Part shown: positions 27,696-37,800 of the stretch, one piece after another
Numbering within the stretch: the stretch's first letter is position 1
Layout: the number at the start of each line of letters is the position of its first letter
From: Bacillus sp. EAC
Lineage (GTDB): Bacteria; Bacillota; Bacilli; Bacillales; Bacillaceae_G
NCBI RefSeq assembly: GCF_002156875.1
Contig: NZ_NCSY01000007.1
Span: forward strand, 1-64,000
DNA length: 64,000 nt
Direction of reading: 5' to 3'
Translations under genes and position numbers: made by a program
Notes under the pieces: model-generated
Database searches by the model: none
Seen by the model: the letters and a program-made list of their open reading frames with translations, nothing else
Told to the model about the DNA's origin: nothing

Positions 27696-27821
27696 ATGAT
27701 ATGGAAAAACTTAATTTATAAGATTTTAGAAGAGTCAGGTTTTAGTGAACCAGCTGCCCTAAAACAATTAAAAGAGATAGAATCAGAGCTAACTGAGAAG
27801 AGATTTGTGTTAAAAACATAA
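27696..27821 (+). CDS. Possible 41-residue cytoplasmic peptide
   Basis: Opens MIWKNLIYKILEESGFSEPA and ends with a charged helical run. No clear ribosome site, so this could equally be a remnant. Confidence 0.35.
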   Translation: MIWKNLIYKILEESGFSEPAALKQLKEIESELTEKRFVLKT

Positions 27822-27854
27822 AATAAAGAAAATGACTAGAGGTTTAATAGTAAA

Positions 27855-28181
27855 ATGAAGAGCACAACTAAGAAGTTATTTAAAATAATATTTATTTTCA
27901 TGATTTTTTATATGTTAATAAGCTCATATTTAATAAATAAAATGTCTTGGCAATATTTTGAGGAGTTTTAAAAAAATGAAAAACATCTAGATTATGATAA
28001 TACTGGTCATCATCTAGGTTGGTATGGACCTAATGGGCCATTAAAGTATAAATCAAGTGGTATAAGTGATGGTGGAATTTTCATAAAATACGATGTGACT
28101 TTTCTTGATGAAAAAGGAAATAAAATTGAATATTCAGCATTTGAAATGTTCGGTATATTCATTGATTTATCAAAAAACTAA
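27855..28181 (+). pseudogene. Membrane-anchored protein gene with one in-frame TAA
   Basis: The ATG at 27855 opens an N-terminal helix (LFKIIFIFMIFYMLISSYLI) and reaches TAA at 27969-27971. The same frame then runs 70 codons (NEKHLDYDNTGHHLGWYGPN ... YDVTFLDEKGNKIEYSAFEM) to a proper stop. A single CAA-to-TAA change would explain it. Confidence 0.65.
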
Positions 28182-28204
28182 TAAAATATAAATATACCTA
28201 TTTA

Positions 28205-28295
28205 ACCTTATACAACTATCGAGCGCGTTAGTTCAACAACATGAGTTTTTTAGGTGACTCTTATTTGTGCAGTAGCAGTTTAATTAAATACATAA
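28205..28295 (+). repeat. Array repeat 35 (A+B+C)
   Basis: A at 28214-28233 (left arm AACTATCG), left outer arm CTTATAC. B is GAGTTTTTTAGGTGACTC. C is TGTGCAGTAGCAGTTTAATT. Confidence 0.86.
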
Positions 28296-28463
28296 TACTT
28301 GTAACTAATTTCAATCATGACTTATTGAAGGCAATATCATTTAAGTGCAACAATTTACATATTATGGGAATTAAGGATCGAGGAATACGAGTAGAATTTA
28401 CTTGTTAATTACGTTTTTCTCCCTAAAAAGGGGTTAGAATAGACATGATTTGGAGTGATTGCA

Positions 28464-29366
28464 ATGAATAAAGCAACAAAAGGCTGGATTAATGGTTTCC
28501 TAGGAGTACTTATCTTCAGTGGTTCTCTACCTGCGACGCGGTTGGCTGTGGCTGAATTCGATCCGTTGTTCCTAACAGTCTGCCGCGCCGCGATAGCTGG
28601 TGTATTGGCAGGAGCTCTTCTTCTAATCTTCCAGCAGAAACGACCTGTCAAAAGCGACATTGTTCCATTATTGGTAGTGGCGTTCGGCGTCGTTATTGGT
28701 TTTCCTCTACTGACAGCCTTGGCCCTTCAGTATGTCACGTCCGCACATGCTATTATCTTCATTGGGCTACTGCCACTCTCGACGGCAATTTTTGGCGTAC
28801 TTCGGGGTGGTGAACGGCACCGACCAGCCTTTTGGATCTTTTCAGTTATAGGCAGTTTCTTGGTGACAGGATTTGCACTAATTCATGGTGGGGAATCATC
28901 ACCAATCGGTGACGCTTTCATGCTGGCTTCCATCATCGTATGTGGTCTCGGTTATGCAGAAGGTGCTCGACTTTCACGTCGTCTAGGGAACTGGCAGGTG
29001 ATTTCTTGGGCTCTCGTTCTATCTCTTCCCCTTATGATTCCACTCTCGTTCTATTTAAATCCGGGCTCGTGGAAGGACATCGGCCATCCTGCTCTCTTCA
29101 GTCTTGCTTATGTATCCTTATTCAGCATGCTCATTGGCTTTGTGTTCTGGTATCGAGGTCTTGCGCAAGGAGGCATAGCGGCGGTTGGACAGTTACAACT
29201 TCTCCAACCTTTCTTTGGACTATTGCTTGCCTCACTGATTCTACACGAGAAAGTTGGTTGGTTACTTGTGGCAGTTAATACCATCGTTGTACTATGCGTG
29301 GTAGCAGCTCGCAGATTTGCAAAGGAAAATGTAGTCCCAATTAAAAACGAGATTGAACAAAATTAA
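28464..29366 (+). CDS. EamA-family (DMT) transporter
   Basis: About 300 residues, ten membrane helices in two EamA repeats, the drug/metabolite exporter layout (helix-rich GFLGVLIFSGSLPATRLAV at the start; SLFSMLIGFVFWYRGLAQGG in the second half). The substrate is not predictable. The ATG at 28464 lies 8 bases after GGAG. The coding is visibly richer in G+C than the surrounding units (for example GCCGCGCCGCGATAGC near 28581), suggesting recent arrival from another genome. Confidence 0.86.
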   Translation: MNKATKGWINGFLGVLIFSGSLPATRLAVAEFDPLFLTVCRAAIAGVLAGALLLIFQQKRPVKSDIVPLLVVAFGVVIGFPLLTALALQYVTSAHAIIFIGLLPLSTAIFGVLRGGERHRPAFWIFSVIGSFLVTGFALIHGGESSPIGDAFMLASIIVCGLGYAEGARLSRRLGNWQVISWALVLSLPLMIPLSFYLNPGSWKDIGHPALFSLAYVSLFSMLIGFVFWYRGLAQGGIAAVGQLQLLQPFFGLLLASLILHEKVGWLLVAVNTIVVLCVVAARRFAKENVVPIKNEIEQN

Positions 29367-29386
29367 AAAACTATTCAATCTCGTTT
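29345..29386. terminator. Stem-loop overlapping the EamA stop codon
   Basis: AAACGAGATTGAA pairs perfectly with TTCAATCTCGTTT. It begins inside the last codons of the gene and ends in T-rich sequence. Confidence 0.78.
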
Positions 29387-29405
29387 ATCTTTACCCAAAT
29401 CCGGT

Positions 29406-29496
29406 CTTATATAACTTACTGGCGCGTTAGTTATATAATACTTTTGGAGCTGATTAATTAATCAGTTCCATTTTTATTCCATTTTAGTTATAAAGG
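29406..29496 (+). repeat. Array repeat 36 (A+B, partial C)
   Basis: A at 29413-29432 (TGGCG centre). The outer arms are TTATATAAC and GTTATATAA, a co-varying pair. B is GGAGCTGATTAATTAATCAG. Confidence 0.9.
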
Positions 29497-29555
29497 TATT
29501 TAGAAACATAAATAGAAATATATTTTATAGGTAATTTGATTGGAGTTGTCTATTT

Positions 29556-30095
29556 ATGAGATATCTTAAATTATTTTTATGTATGATCTTACTACTTACT
29601 GGGTGTTCATATAAAACTTTGAATGAAGCTATCCAAAAAAAGTGGAAAGTACCAGTGAAAATTCAATACATCGAGAACAAAAAACAAACAGTTATTTTTA
29701 CAGATGGAACAACAGACGTACAATATGTTTTTAGTACATTTGAAAAAAAACATGATAGATACATATATTCTACAGATCAAGAAGAAGGTTACACTTTTGA
29801 CTCTGATGATGGTGTTCCATTCTTAATTAGGACAATTAATAGAGAAAAAGTAGGAAATATAATATGGGGCGCATTAAAAACGAATAAAAAGGTAGTAAGA
29901 GTTAATGTAGTATATACCAATAAAAATAATGGTGATGATCAAATTGAAGTACAGATACCAGTAAAAAATAATGTTTTTATTGGGTACCCTACTCGTTCCT
30001 TTTTTGACTCTGAAACTTCTTTATATCAAGAGTGGGATCTTTCCGCAATAGCATATGATGAAGATGGTAAAGTAGTCGCAAATATTAATTATTAA
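29556..30095 (+). CDS. Lipoprotein, unknown function
   Basis: 179 residues; signal RYLKLFLCMILLLTGC with lipobox LLTGC. The mature part has beta-type segments (WKVPVKIQYIENKKQTVIFT, VVRVNVVYTNKNNGD). GGAG lies upstream of the ATG. No family recognised. Confidence 0.68.
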   Translation: MRYLKLFLCMILLLTGCSYKTLNEAIQKKWKVPVKIQYIENKKQTVIFTDGTTDVQYVFSTFEKKHDRYIYSTDQEEGYTFDSDDGVPFLIRTINREKVGNIIWGALKTNKKVVRVNVVYTNKNNGDDQIEVQIPVKNNVFIGYPTRSFFDSETSLYQEWDLSAIAYDEDGKVVANINY

Positions 30096-30096
30096 T

Positions 30097-30200
30097 CCTT
30101 ATTGAACTAACGAGCGCGTTAGTTGTATAACAAAAAGGAGCTGATGGAATTATCTGCTCCTTTTTAACTATTAGTCAGTTTAGTTGCATATGAAAAGGAT
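30097..30200 (+). repeat. Array repeat 37 (A+B+C)
   Basis: A at 30105-30124 (AGCG), left outer arm CCTTATTG, right outer arm GTTGTATAAC. B is AAGGAGC...GCTCCTTTTT. C is CTATTAGTCAGTTTAGTTG. Confidence 0.92.
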
Positions 30201-30248
30201 TTCTTAAATAATAAATGTAAACAGAACTCTAATAACGAAGGTGAATAA

Positions 30249-30650
30249 ATGGATTTAGTAACTAAACTTAAAAACAAAAAAATGTTAATAACTGAGATCC
30301 CGAAATGGGGTAATTATTTACGTTATAATTGGGAGTTGAATTTTGCAAATAACCTTAGTATTTCTGAGAAAAATAACATTTACTTAGATGCCTACTTATG
30401 GCATATATTTAGTTGGGAAAAAGTGAATTGTATTAAAGGGGATCAGGCAAATAATGAGTTTGATAAAATAAAGAAAAAAAGTTGCTATATTTTCTATCAG
30501 CACCATAATTATGCAATGATTATTGAGAATGCGAATAAAATTAAAGTAGCAGACTTTATAGATGAAGAGGATGTTTATGTAGTAGATAGTGATTTTAATT
30601 GGACATATGTAAAAACACATGGAGAAGATTTTGGTCCTTACTTTAAATAG
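30249..30650 (+). CDS. DUF4275-family protein
   Basis: 133 residues, soluble. WGNYLRYNWELNFANNLS, YLDAYLWHIFSWEKV and CYIFYQHHNYAMIIENANKI match the DUF4275 family of Bacillus, function unknown. CGAAGGTG precedes the ATG. Confidence 0.75.
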   Translation: MDLVTKLKNKKMLITEIPKWGNYLRYNWELNFANNLSISEKNNIYLDAYLWHIFSWEKVNCIKGDQANNEFDKIKKKSCYIFYQHHNYAMIIENANKIKVADFIDEEDVYVVDSDFNWTYVKTHGEDFGPYFK

Positions 30651-30678
30651 AAAGTATATATTCTTTAAAAGTTGAATT

Positions 30679-30712
30679 TATACAACTATCGAATGCATTG
30701 GTTCAATAAGAT
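30679..30712 (+). repeat. Array repeat 38 (A only, diverged)
   Basis: A at 30684-30703 (AACTATCGAATGCATTGGTT), right outer arm GTTCAATAAG; left arm TTATAC. Confidence 0.8.
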
Positions 30713-30725
30713 AAAAGGAGTTTTT

Positions 30726-31106
30726 ATGGGAATTCACGATAATCAAATTAGTGGCTACGAGGTGGAATTATCAAACAATAAAATAATTTTTCACACTGTA
30801 TCGGAATCAAATAGTCAAATTGATGTTTTATAGACAGATGTACTTGCTCATTACTTTGAAACTCAACTACAAGGAAGTATATTATTTAGTATAGATGAGT
30901 CGGATATATCCAAATTTTGTGCTGAAAATGAACAGTTATTAGAAAAACAAAAATGCTACGTTTGGCCAATTATGTATGACGATGTAATTGAGTTACAGAA
31001 CATCTTAATAAAGAATAGATATAAATATTATGAGATTATAGCCTCTTATGGTCTCAGTGGGTGGATATTAGCCAAAAATTACGAAATTACTGAATTAGAA
31101 GACTAG
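30726..31106 (+). pseudogene. YxiG-like protein gene with one in-frame TAG
   Basis: AAAGGAG precedes an ATG opening MGIHDNQISGYEVELSNNKI. A TAG at 30831-30833 interrupts the frame after SQIDVL, then 91 more codons follow (TDVLAHYFETQLQGSILFSI ... YYEIIASYGLSGWILAKNYE). The overall pattern recalls the small YxiG-like proteins of Bacillus. One nonsense change is enough to explain the break. Confidence 0.68.
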
Positions 31107-31157
31107 TAAAATTAACAGTCGTGTAATTCGAATATATTGAAGTTCATTATAGGAATT

Positions 31158-31250
31158 TTTTATAACTAACGAGTGCGTTAGTTGAAGATCATGAGTCACA
31201 GCTGTGGCTCCTTTTTATTTAAGGATAAAGTTTAGTTGAATAGGGATTTG
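31158..31250 (+). repeat. Array repeat 39 (A+B+C)
   Basis: A at 31164-31183 (AGTG). B is GAGTCACAGCTGTGGCTC with T5. C is AAGTTTAGTTGAATAGGGA. Confidence 0.9.
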
Positions 31251-31324
31251 TGAGTTTCTAGATAAAAATATAATATAACTAGAAGTACACATATGATAAA
31301 AATTTATATAGAATAGGTGATTAT

Positions 31325-31561
31325 TTGTACAAATATAGCATTACGAAGTAAAATCCTTCTTTTAGAAATGATAAAGGTGCTTATTTGAAAGAGGATTGGA
31401 CCGCAATTAGTGATATAGGAAAATATTTCGATGGACAACAATTGACAAATGATAGTTATAAAAATATAGAAGATAATTATATAAAGGATATAATAGAAAG
31501 CTTCTCTTTAGAGTTTTTTAAGAATAATATGAAAAAATATCCTAAACTTTATAGACTTTAG
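31325..31561 (+). pseudogene. Short soluble-protein gene with one in-frame TAA
   Basis: A TTG start behind AGGTGATTA opens MYKYSITK, then TAA at 31349-31351, then NPSFRNDKGAYLKEDWTAIS DIGKYF in the same frame to a stop at 31559. By character it is one of the short YxxYSITKYNP-type proteins common in Bacillus, where the interrupted position would be tyrosine (TAT/TAC to TAA). Confidence 0.65.
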
Positions 31562-31640
31562 TAGTTAAATATATAGGAGTTTTAGCTAATATTTTGGTGC
31601 GGTATATAATGACGGGGAATATGACTGAATTTTTCAGAAG

Positions 31641-31679
31641 AAAAGACTTATCTCATTAATGATTAAAGATAAGTCTTTT
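31641..31679. terminator. Bidirectional terminator between convergent genes
   Basis: AAAAGACTTATC pairs with GATAAGTCTTTT. It lies before the 3' end of the minus-strand Ig-like gene; no array repeat is present at this gap. Confidence 0.85.
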
Positions 31680-31747
31680 CATTTCTTTCAATTTCTTTTG
31701 AGTTTATTTAATTATTTACTAGGTTAAAATTCTGTTCGTCTTTTTTT

Positions 31748-34072
31748 TTAGCTGACTTTTATAATTTTATAACTCTCATTACCTGCTGCATCAACAGCCC
31801 ATATTCTAAGAGTTGAACCTTTTTTTAATTTTCGGATCTTAATTTTAAATGAACCATTACTTAAGGCTTTACCTTCAGCAATTATTCCTTGATATTCCAT
31901 CCAGTCCACACGGATTTTCGCATATTTTTCTACCTTGCCTGTAACGTAAGTAGAATTACTTGATACTTTATCAATTTTTTGAATAACTGGTGCAAGTTTA
32001 TCAGATACTTTTCTTGAAAAAGAAGTACTAGCATCTTTTGTATTAACTACGATTTTGACAATTTTTCCAGGAGATAAACTAGATATAGCGAACTTAAATT
32101 CTCCACTCATATTAACTTTTGTTTGTTTTACATATTTATTGTTAATATATAACTTTGCAGAAGCATATGGAACAGAAGAACCAGAAATAAGTGTAGAACG
32201 GTTGCTAATTGAATTCACTGTCAATGGAAGAACTACTTTCCCGCTCACCTGTTTACCAATATTACCTGCTAAGTCTTTTGCTTGTATGGAATAATTTGTA
32301 TTTACTTTTTGTTTTGGAAACTTAATGGTAAACTTACCAGTTGAATCTGCTTTACCTACATAAATTATATCTTTTATATTTAAAGTTAATTTTGCATTTG
32401 GTTCAGTTAGACCAGTTACAGAGGTTGAAGCCGAATTAATATCGTTCAACTTTGTAGTTGGTAGAGTTCGGTCAATTACGAATTTAAATTGACTTGTCTG
32501 AGATGAACCGCTTGATGATAAAGCTCTTGTTTGTGTAGATGATTGAGATGAATTAATTGTTGCAGTGTATACACCTTCACTAGTTACTTGTGCTTTTCCA
32601 TTAACACTTATGCTTGTACTTTCTGATTTTAAACTTACATTTAAACTACTTGGCACAACTACATCAACATTTGATTTAAAATAAGCCGTTGACACATCTG
32701 CACTATTATCTAATGTATTTTCATCATTTACACTAACCCAACGATAATCTTTATATGTGTAGTTTTCATTTTTACTATTCACACTATAAGTTACTAAATA
32801 TACACCTTTTGTTTGCGTATCTACATTCCCATTGTACGTAATATCATTCGTTAAATCGCCTTCATAATTTGATATCGCTTGTACATTATACATAGGTTCA
32901 AATGTTGAACCAGTTAAAATACTATTAAATTCTCCATCAGTGCCTGTAAAAATTGATTGTATATTGATTTCAGGGACATTTACAAGATCCTTTGGCATGA
33001 TCCAATTGGTATTATTTGCATTATCAGTAATGTAAATCTGTTTTAATAAATATTTGCCAGGCAGTTGTTCAACTGGAACTTGTACTGTAAATGTGTATTT
33101 TCCATCTTTTTTTGTCCATACATCTGGGGTATACAAAGTATGTGGTGACAATTTGTTTCCAAATGCAACGCTTATATCTTTTATCTCCGTTTCTTTATCT
33201 TCTGCTTCAACTGTTACTTCAAAAGTATCTCCTGGTTGAACAGACGATTTCGAAATTTCTATCGAATGAAATTTTGGCACGGTGAAATCATTTAATCCAC
33301 CTGTTATTGTAATCTTTTTATTTTGAAGAAAGGCATAATCTTTATTAAAAAAACGATAAGAAGTATATCTAGTGCCTAAACTTACTTCCTCAACATACCA
33401 TTCTCCATTTTTTAAATCATCTGGTACAGTTAAAATGGCTTCCCAAGTGGATTCGTTTAGTTTTTTTGTTAGAAGAGTAGTATATCGATTGCCAGTTTCT
33501 TTATGAACAAAAGCCACAGTACCTTGTACAATTATATTACTCGGATCATATACATCTAAATTTATTTTTGCATCTTCATTAACAGATACTTTGGGTGTAA
33601 GAATTGTTAGTCCTCTTAATTCGGGCTTTACTGGTATTGCAGCTCCATCCTTTACATTAAACGACAAAGCTTTTAATATAGCATCGTCTTCTATATGATA
33701 ATTCGAATAATTACCTGCATTATCCCTAAAAGTGACAGATTCTATATTCCATTCTCCCTGTAAAAATTCAGAATCTATTTTTCTTTCATATTGAAATTTA
33801 TTATTTCCTATATAAAAATTAACTCCATTATTCTTTTCACCTGAACTATGTTTCAATTCAATCATGCTACTATGGCCAGTTGTATTAAGCCCTGATTCTA
33901 AATCAGGTGCCAATTCAAAAGTAATTTTTAAAACATCGCCAACTTTTAGCTCTTTCGAATTAATAGATACATTGATCAATTTTGGTGGAGTAATATCACT
34001 AGCTGCATAGCCAATTAAATTTACTGGCAAAACTAGTAGTAAAACAAGAATCATTGAAATAAGCTTTTTCAT
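31748..34072 (-). CDS. Secreted multi-domain Ig-like surface protein
   Basis: About 774 residues. A signal peptide (KKLISMILVLLLVLPVNLIG) is followed by three similar Ig/bacterial-group beta domains (each near TPPKLINVSINSKELKVGD or VPKFHSIEISKSSVQPGD). Next come a DUF5011-like domain (VDTQTKGVYLVTYSVNSKNE) and C-terminal bacterial Ig repeats (SASTSVTGLTEPNAKLTLNI; STLISGSSVPYASAKLYI). There is no sortase motif or wall-binding repeat, so it is probably released or loosely held. The start at 34072 follows AAGGAG with 9-base spacing; an upstream in-frame ATG lacks one. The gene is oriented against its bordering repeats. Confidence 0.8.
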   Translation of the reverse strand: MKKLISMILVLLLVLPVNLIGYAASDITPPKLINVSINSKELKVGDVLKITFELAPDLESGLNTTGHSSMIELKHSSGEKNNGVNFYIGNNKFQYERKIDSEFLQGEWNIESVTFRDNAGNYSNYHIEDDAILKALSFNVKDGAAIPVKPELRGLTILTPKVSVNEDAKINLDVYDPSNIIVQGTVAFVHKETGNRYTTLLTKKLNESTWEAILTVPDDLKNGEWYVEEVSLGTRYTSYRFFNKDYAFLQNKKITITGGLNDFTVPKFHSIEISKSSVQPGDTFEVTVEAEDKETEIKDISVAFGNKLSPHTLYTPDVWTKKDGKYTFTVQVPVEQLPGKYLLKQIYITDNANNTNWIMPKDLVNVPEINIQSIFTGTDGEFNSILTGSTFEPMYNVQAISNYEGDLTNDITYNGNVDTQTKGVYLVTYSVNSKNENYTYKDYRWVSVNDENTLDNSADVSTAYFKSNVDVVVPSSLNVSLKSESTSISVNGKAQVTSEGVYTATINSSQSSTQTRALSSSGSSQTSQFKFVIDRTLPTTKLNDINSASTSVTGLTEPNAKLTLNIKDIIYVGKADSTGKFTIKFPKQKVNTNYSIQAKDLAGNIGKQVSGKVVLPLTVNSISNRSTLISGSSVPYASAKLYINNKYVKQTKVNMSGEFKFAISSLSPGKIVKIVVNTKDASTSFSRKVSDKLAPVIQKIDKVSSNSTYVTGKVEKYAKIRVDWMEYQGIIAEGKALSNGSFKIKIRKLKKGSTLRIWAVDAAGNESYKIIKVS

Positions 34073-34313
34073 CTGCTCAAACTCCTTCTGTTTATATTCT
34101 TTGATGATGTACAACTGTATTATTATATAAGATTATTTATTTTCAGTAAATTAGTAAATTTTAATATAAATCTTATTTATACCTTTTACTCTTAAAACAT
34201 TGTCTAAGATAAGAAACAAGAGAGATTTATTTTATTCATCATGAAAATACGAATTTAAAGAATATATGTTTTATATAGAATGTAGAGAATCATTTGATGA
34301 AAAAGCTATTGAA
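34073..34313. other. Intergenic region upstream of the Ig-like gene
   Basis: About 240 AT-rich bases that must hold the minus-strand promoter. I see no clear -35/-10 pair, dyad or gene. Confidence 0.4.
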
Positions 34314-34384
34314 TCATATTGAACTAACGAGCGCTTTAGTTGAACAACAAATAGAGGGTGATTATTCGATCACCCTCTAAGAAT
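34314..34384 (+). repeat. Array repeat 40 (A+B), between divergent genes
   Basis: A at 34322-34341 (AGCG; right arm CTTTAGTT), left outer arm CATATTG. B is TAGAGGGTGAT/ATCACCCTCTA without a T-run. It follows no + gene. Confidence 0.9.
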
Positions 34385-34869
34385 TTAAAGTTAACACTTA
34401 AATATGAAATTGGATTAATCATTATTTCTTCACCTGTTTGATAGGGCAAATGTATCATTCTGAAAATTTTTTAAACGTGAATTTTTATCATTATCTTTAT
34501 TAATTTAATAGATTTTCCATTTTTTCCCCAAATTCAAGGCTATTTTTCATTTCAAAATACAACAAAACATATAAAAAAAAGATTAAAAGAACCCCAAAAA
34601 AACTAATTTTTCTACATTGAATTTGTATAAATGACTATTTATTTCATAAAAAATATAAATATTTAAGTCTTTTGTATTAACGATTATTTCTTAAATTTCC
34701 CCAATTTACTCAACACCCATTTTCTTCAATAATAGTATTAACATAGGTAGTTTGTAATTGAATCATGCGAAATTTAATGAGAGCTGAAAACAGTTCGGCA
34801 CAATTAAATCTAAGTATCGTTATTCATGAACACTTACATATGTAATAAAAAGAGGCATGGAGGGTAAAA
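34385..34869. other. Long leader upstream of the dockerin subtilase
   Basis: About 480 AT-rich bases with no supported gene; presumably promoter and untranslated leader of the protease. No recognised riboswitch. Confidence 0.45.
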
Positions 34870-37800
34870 ATGGTGAAAAAGTCGTACAATCGTAAAATTG
34901 TGAAAAGTTTATCTGTAGTTGCACTATCATCTAGTTTTATTTTAGGTTCTCTTGGACATTTTGAACTTACAAAAGCTGCAAGTTATACAAAGGTTGAAGA
35001 TATTTTAGCAAACTTAACTCCACAACAAAGATCTGCACTTAAGCAATTATCATCCAATGAAGAGACAGGACTTCAAATTTCATCTGATATTGATCAAACT
35101 TCAACTAAACAAACATCAGTAATCGTACAGTTTGCAAATCAACCTACAAAAGTTGCTCAAATTGAAGCGAGCCTTCAAGGGAAAAATCTAAGTGAAACTG
35201 AAGCAACGAAATTGATTAATCAAGATCATGAAACGTTTAATCAAGATGTTGGACAAGTACTAGTGGATGAGAATAGTAAAAAAGTAGGTTACAAGGTTAA
35301 TCGCTCATATAAAAATGCGTTTAACGGTGTTTCTATGAGCTTACCTGCTAATCAAATAAAAAATCTATTAAAATCAAAAGCAGTTAAAACTGTTTGGAGC
35401 AATGAAACATTTTCAATTGAACCGCCTACTGCAGAAGATAATAATGCATTAAAGGCTGATGAGGAAAAGGTTGGAAACTATACGCCTTATGATGGCTTAG
35501 ATCGTTTACATACTGAAGGTTTCACTGGTAAAGGAATTAAAGTGGGAATTTTAGATACGGGGATTGATTATCACCACCCAGATTTAAAGGACGCATTTAA
35601 AGGTGGATATGATTTCGTTGACAATGATAATGATCCAATGGAAACAACTTATGCTGATTGGAAGAAATCTGGAAAACCAGAAATAAGCAACTCCTCACCT
35701 TACTATACAGAACATGGTACACATGTTGCTGGTATTATTGGTGGTCGTGCTAAAGCAGATAATGAGTATAAAATGTTAGGTGCGGCACCTGAGGCCGATA
35801 TATACTCTTACCGTGTACTTGGACCATATGGTAGTGGAACAACTGATGCCATTATTGCTGGATTGGATCGAGCAGTGAGTGACGGTATGGACGTGATTAA
35901 TATGTCTTTAGGTAACTCGTTAAATGATCCATTATACGCGACTTCAGTTGCTGTAAATAATGCTGTTTTAAGCGGTGTTATGACTGTTGTTGCAGCTGGT
36001 AATAGTGGAGATAAAAATTATACATTAGGTTCACCTGCTGCATCTGCATTAGCTTTAACAGTTGGTGCATCAACAATTTCACTTGATATATATCAATACG
36101 AAGGTTTACAAAATGGTGTTAATTACACAGTAAGACAATTAGCAAGAAATTATTCAGATGATCTAACTCAACTAAAGGGAAAAACATTCCAACTAGTTGA
36201 TGTTGGACTAGCTAGAACAGCAGCTGATTTTAATGGAAAAGATTTAAGTGGAAAAATTGCTTTCATCAAACGTGGTACAAATGCATTAATAGAAAAAATC
36301 AAAAATGCAAAAACAAGAGGAGCTGTCGGAGTACTTATGTATAACGATGAAGCAAACCAAGCGGAGGGGGCAATTCAGTCTTTCTTAGGTGAATCAGTTG
36401 ATGCAGTACCTACATTTTCAGTTTCAAATAGTGAAGGTCAAGCAATCTTAGCATCTATTCAAGCAGGAAATGCAAGCTTCACATTTGGTGATAATTCGAA
36501 AATTAAAACAGCTAGTGATGAATTAGCAGGATTCAGTTCAAGAGGGCCTTCTCGTGTGAATTATGATATTAAACCAGAAGTAACTGCACCAGGTGTTGCA
36601 ATTATGTCAACTGTTCCGTTTTATGTTAACAATAAAACGGTAGATGGAACTCATCCTGAAGATTACAAATATGCGTATGAGCGTTTATCTGGAACGTCAA
36701 TGGCTACACCTTATGTAGCTGGTGTATCTGCATTATTATTACAGTCGAACAAAGATTTACAACCAGCAGATATCAAATCAATTTTAATGAATACAGCAGA
36801 TCCGTTATCAAAAAATTATAGCGTGTTTGAAATCGGAAGCGGACGAGTTGATGCGTATGAAGCAATTCATTCAAATGTTGAATTACAGGTAAATGATCAA
36901 ACACCGACAGTTAATGAAAAAGGTAAACTAAAAACGATTAAAGAATTAACTGGTGGCATTAGCTTCGGCTCATACGGATTCAATGATCAAAATATTACTG
37001 ATGACCGTACGGTTACATTGAAAAATCGAAGTGAAAAAGCAAAAACATTTAATGTGAATGTTAATTTCCAAACAGGATTAAGGGGTTCATTAGATGCTGC
37101 GAAAAATAATGTAACGCTATCTGGACAAACTTCAGTTAAAGTAAATGGAATTAGCTCTAAAAACATTAAATTTAATTTAAATATTCCAAAGACAGCGGAA
37201 AAAGGAACATATGAAGGATATATCGTCTTTACGAATGCTGCAGATCCATCAGAAACTTACCAAATTCCATTTGGTGGTCGAGTAGTAAATGAAGGTATTG
37301 ATACACTTTCGATCCTAAATCCAATGTTTTCTGGAGATACAGCTTGGCCAGAACAATCAGCTCCAGGCATGTCATTTAGTTTTTCAGAAAAATCGCATAT
37401 GAGAACTATTGACGTTGTAGTTCAAGATGCAACAACTGGTGAAGATGTTGGATACCTTGGAACTTTCGATGGATTTGGAGTAAATGAAAACACAGTTTAC
37501 GGGATTTCATATGCCTTTACAGGGGCTTATTTCCCATTCACTGGTGATCCAAAAAATCCTATCGCTAATTCAATTGTTATGGCAAAAACAGGTCACTATA
37601 AATTAAGACTGATTGGAACAAATGATCAAGGGAAAACATTCTCGAAATCAGCAGATTTTTTCTATGAAAAAGGGGCACCAAAAATGACTTCAACGTTTGA
37701 TTCATTAGATCAAAAGGTTATTGAATATAAAGATAGTCAATTTGATTCAAATGGACAATTTTTATATGACTTTAATATTAATTTAAATGATCCTGAGACA

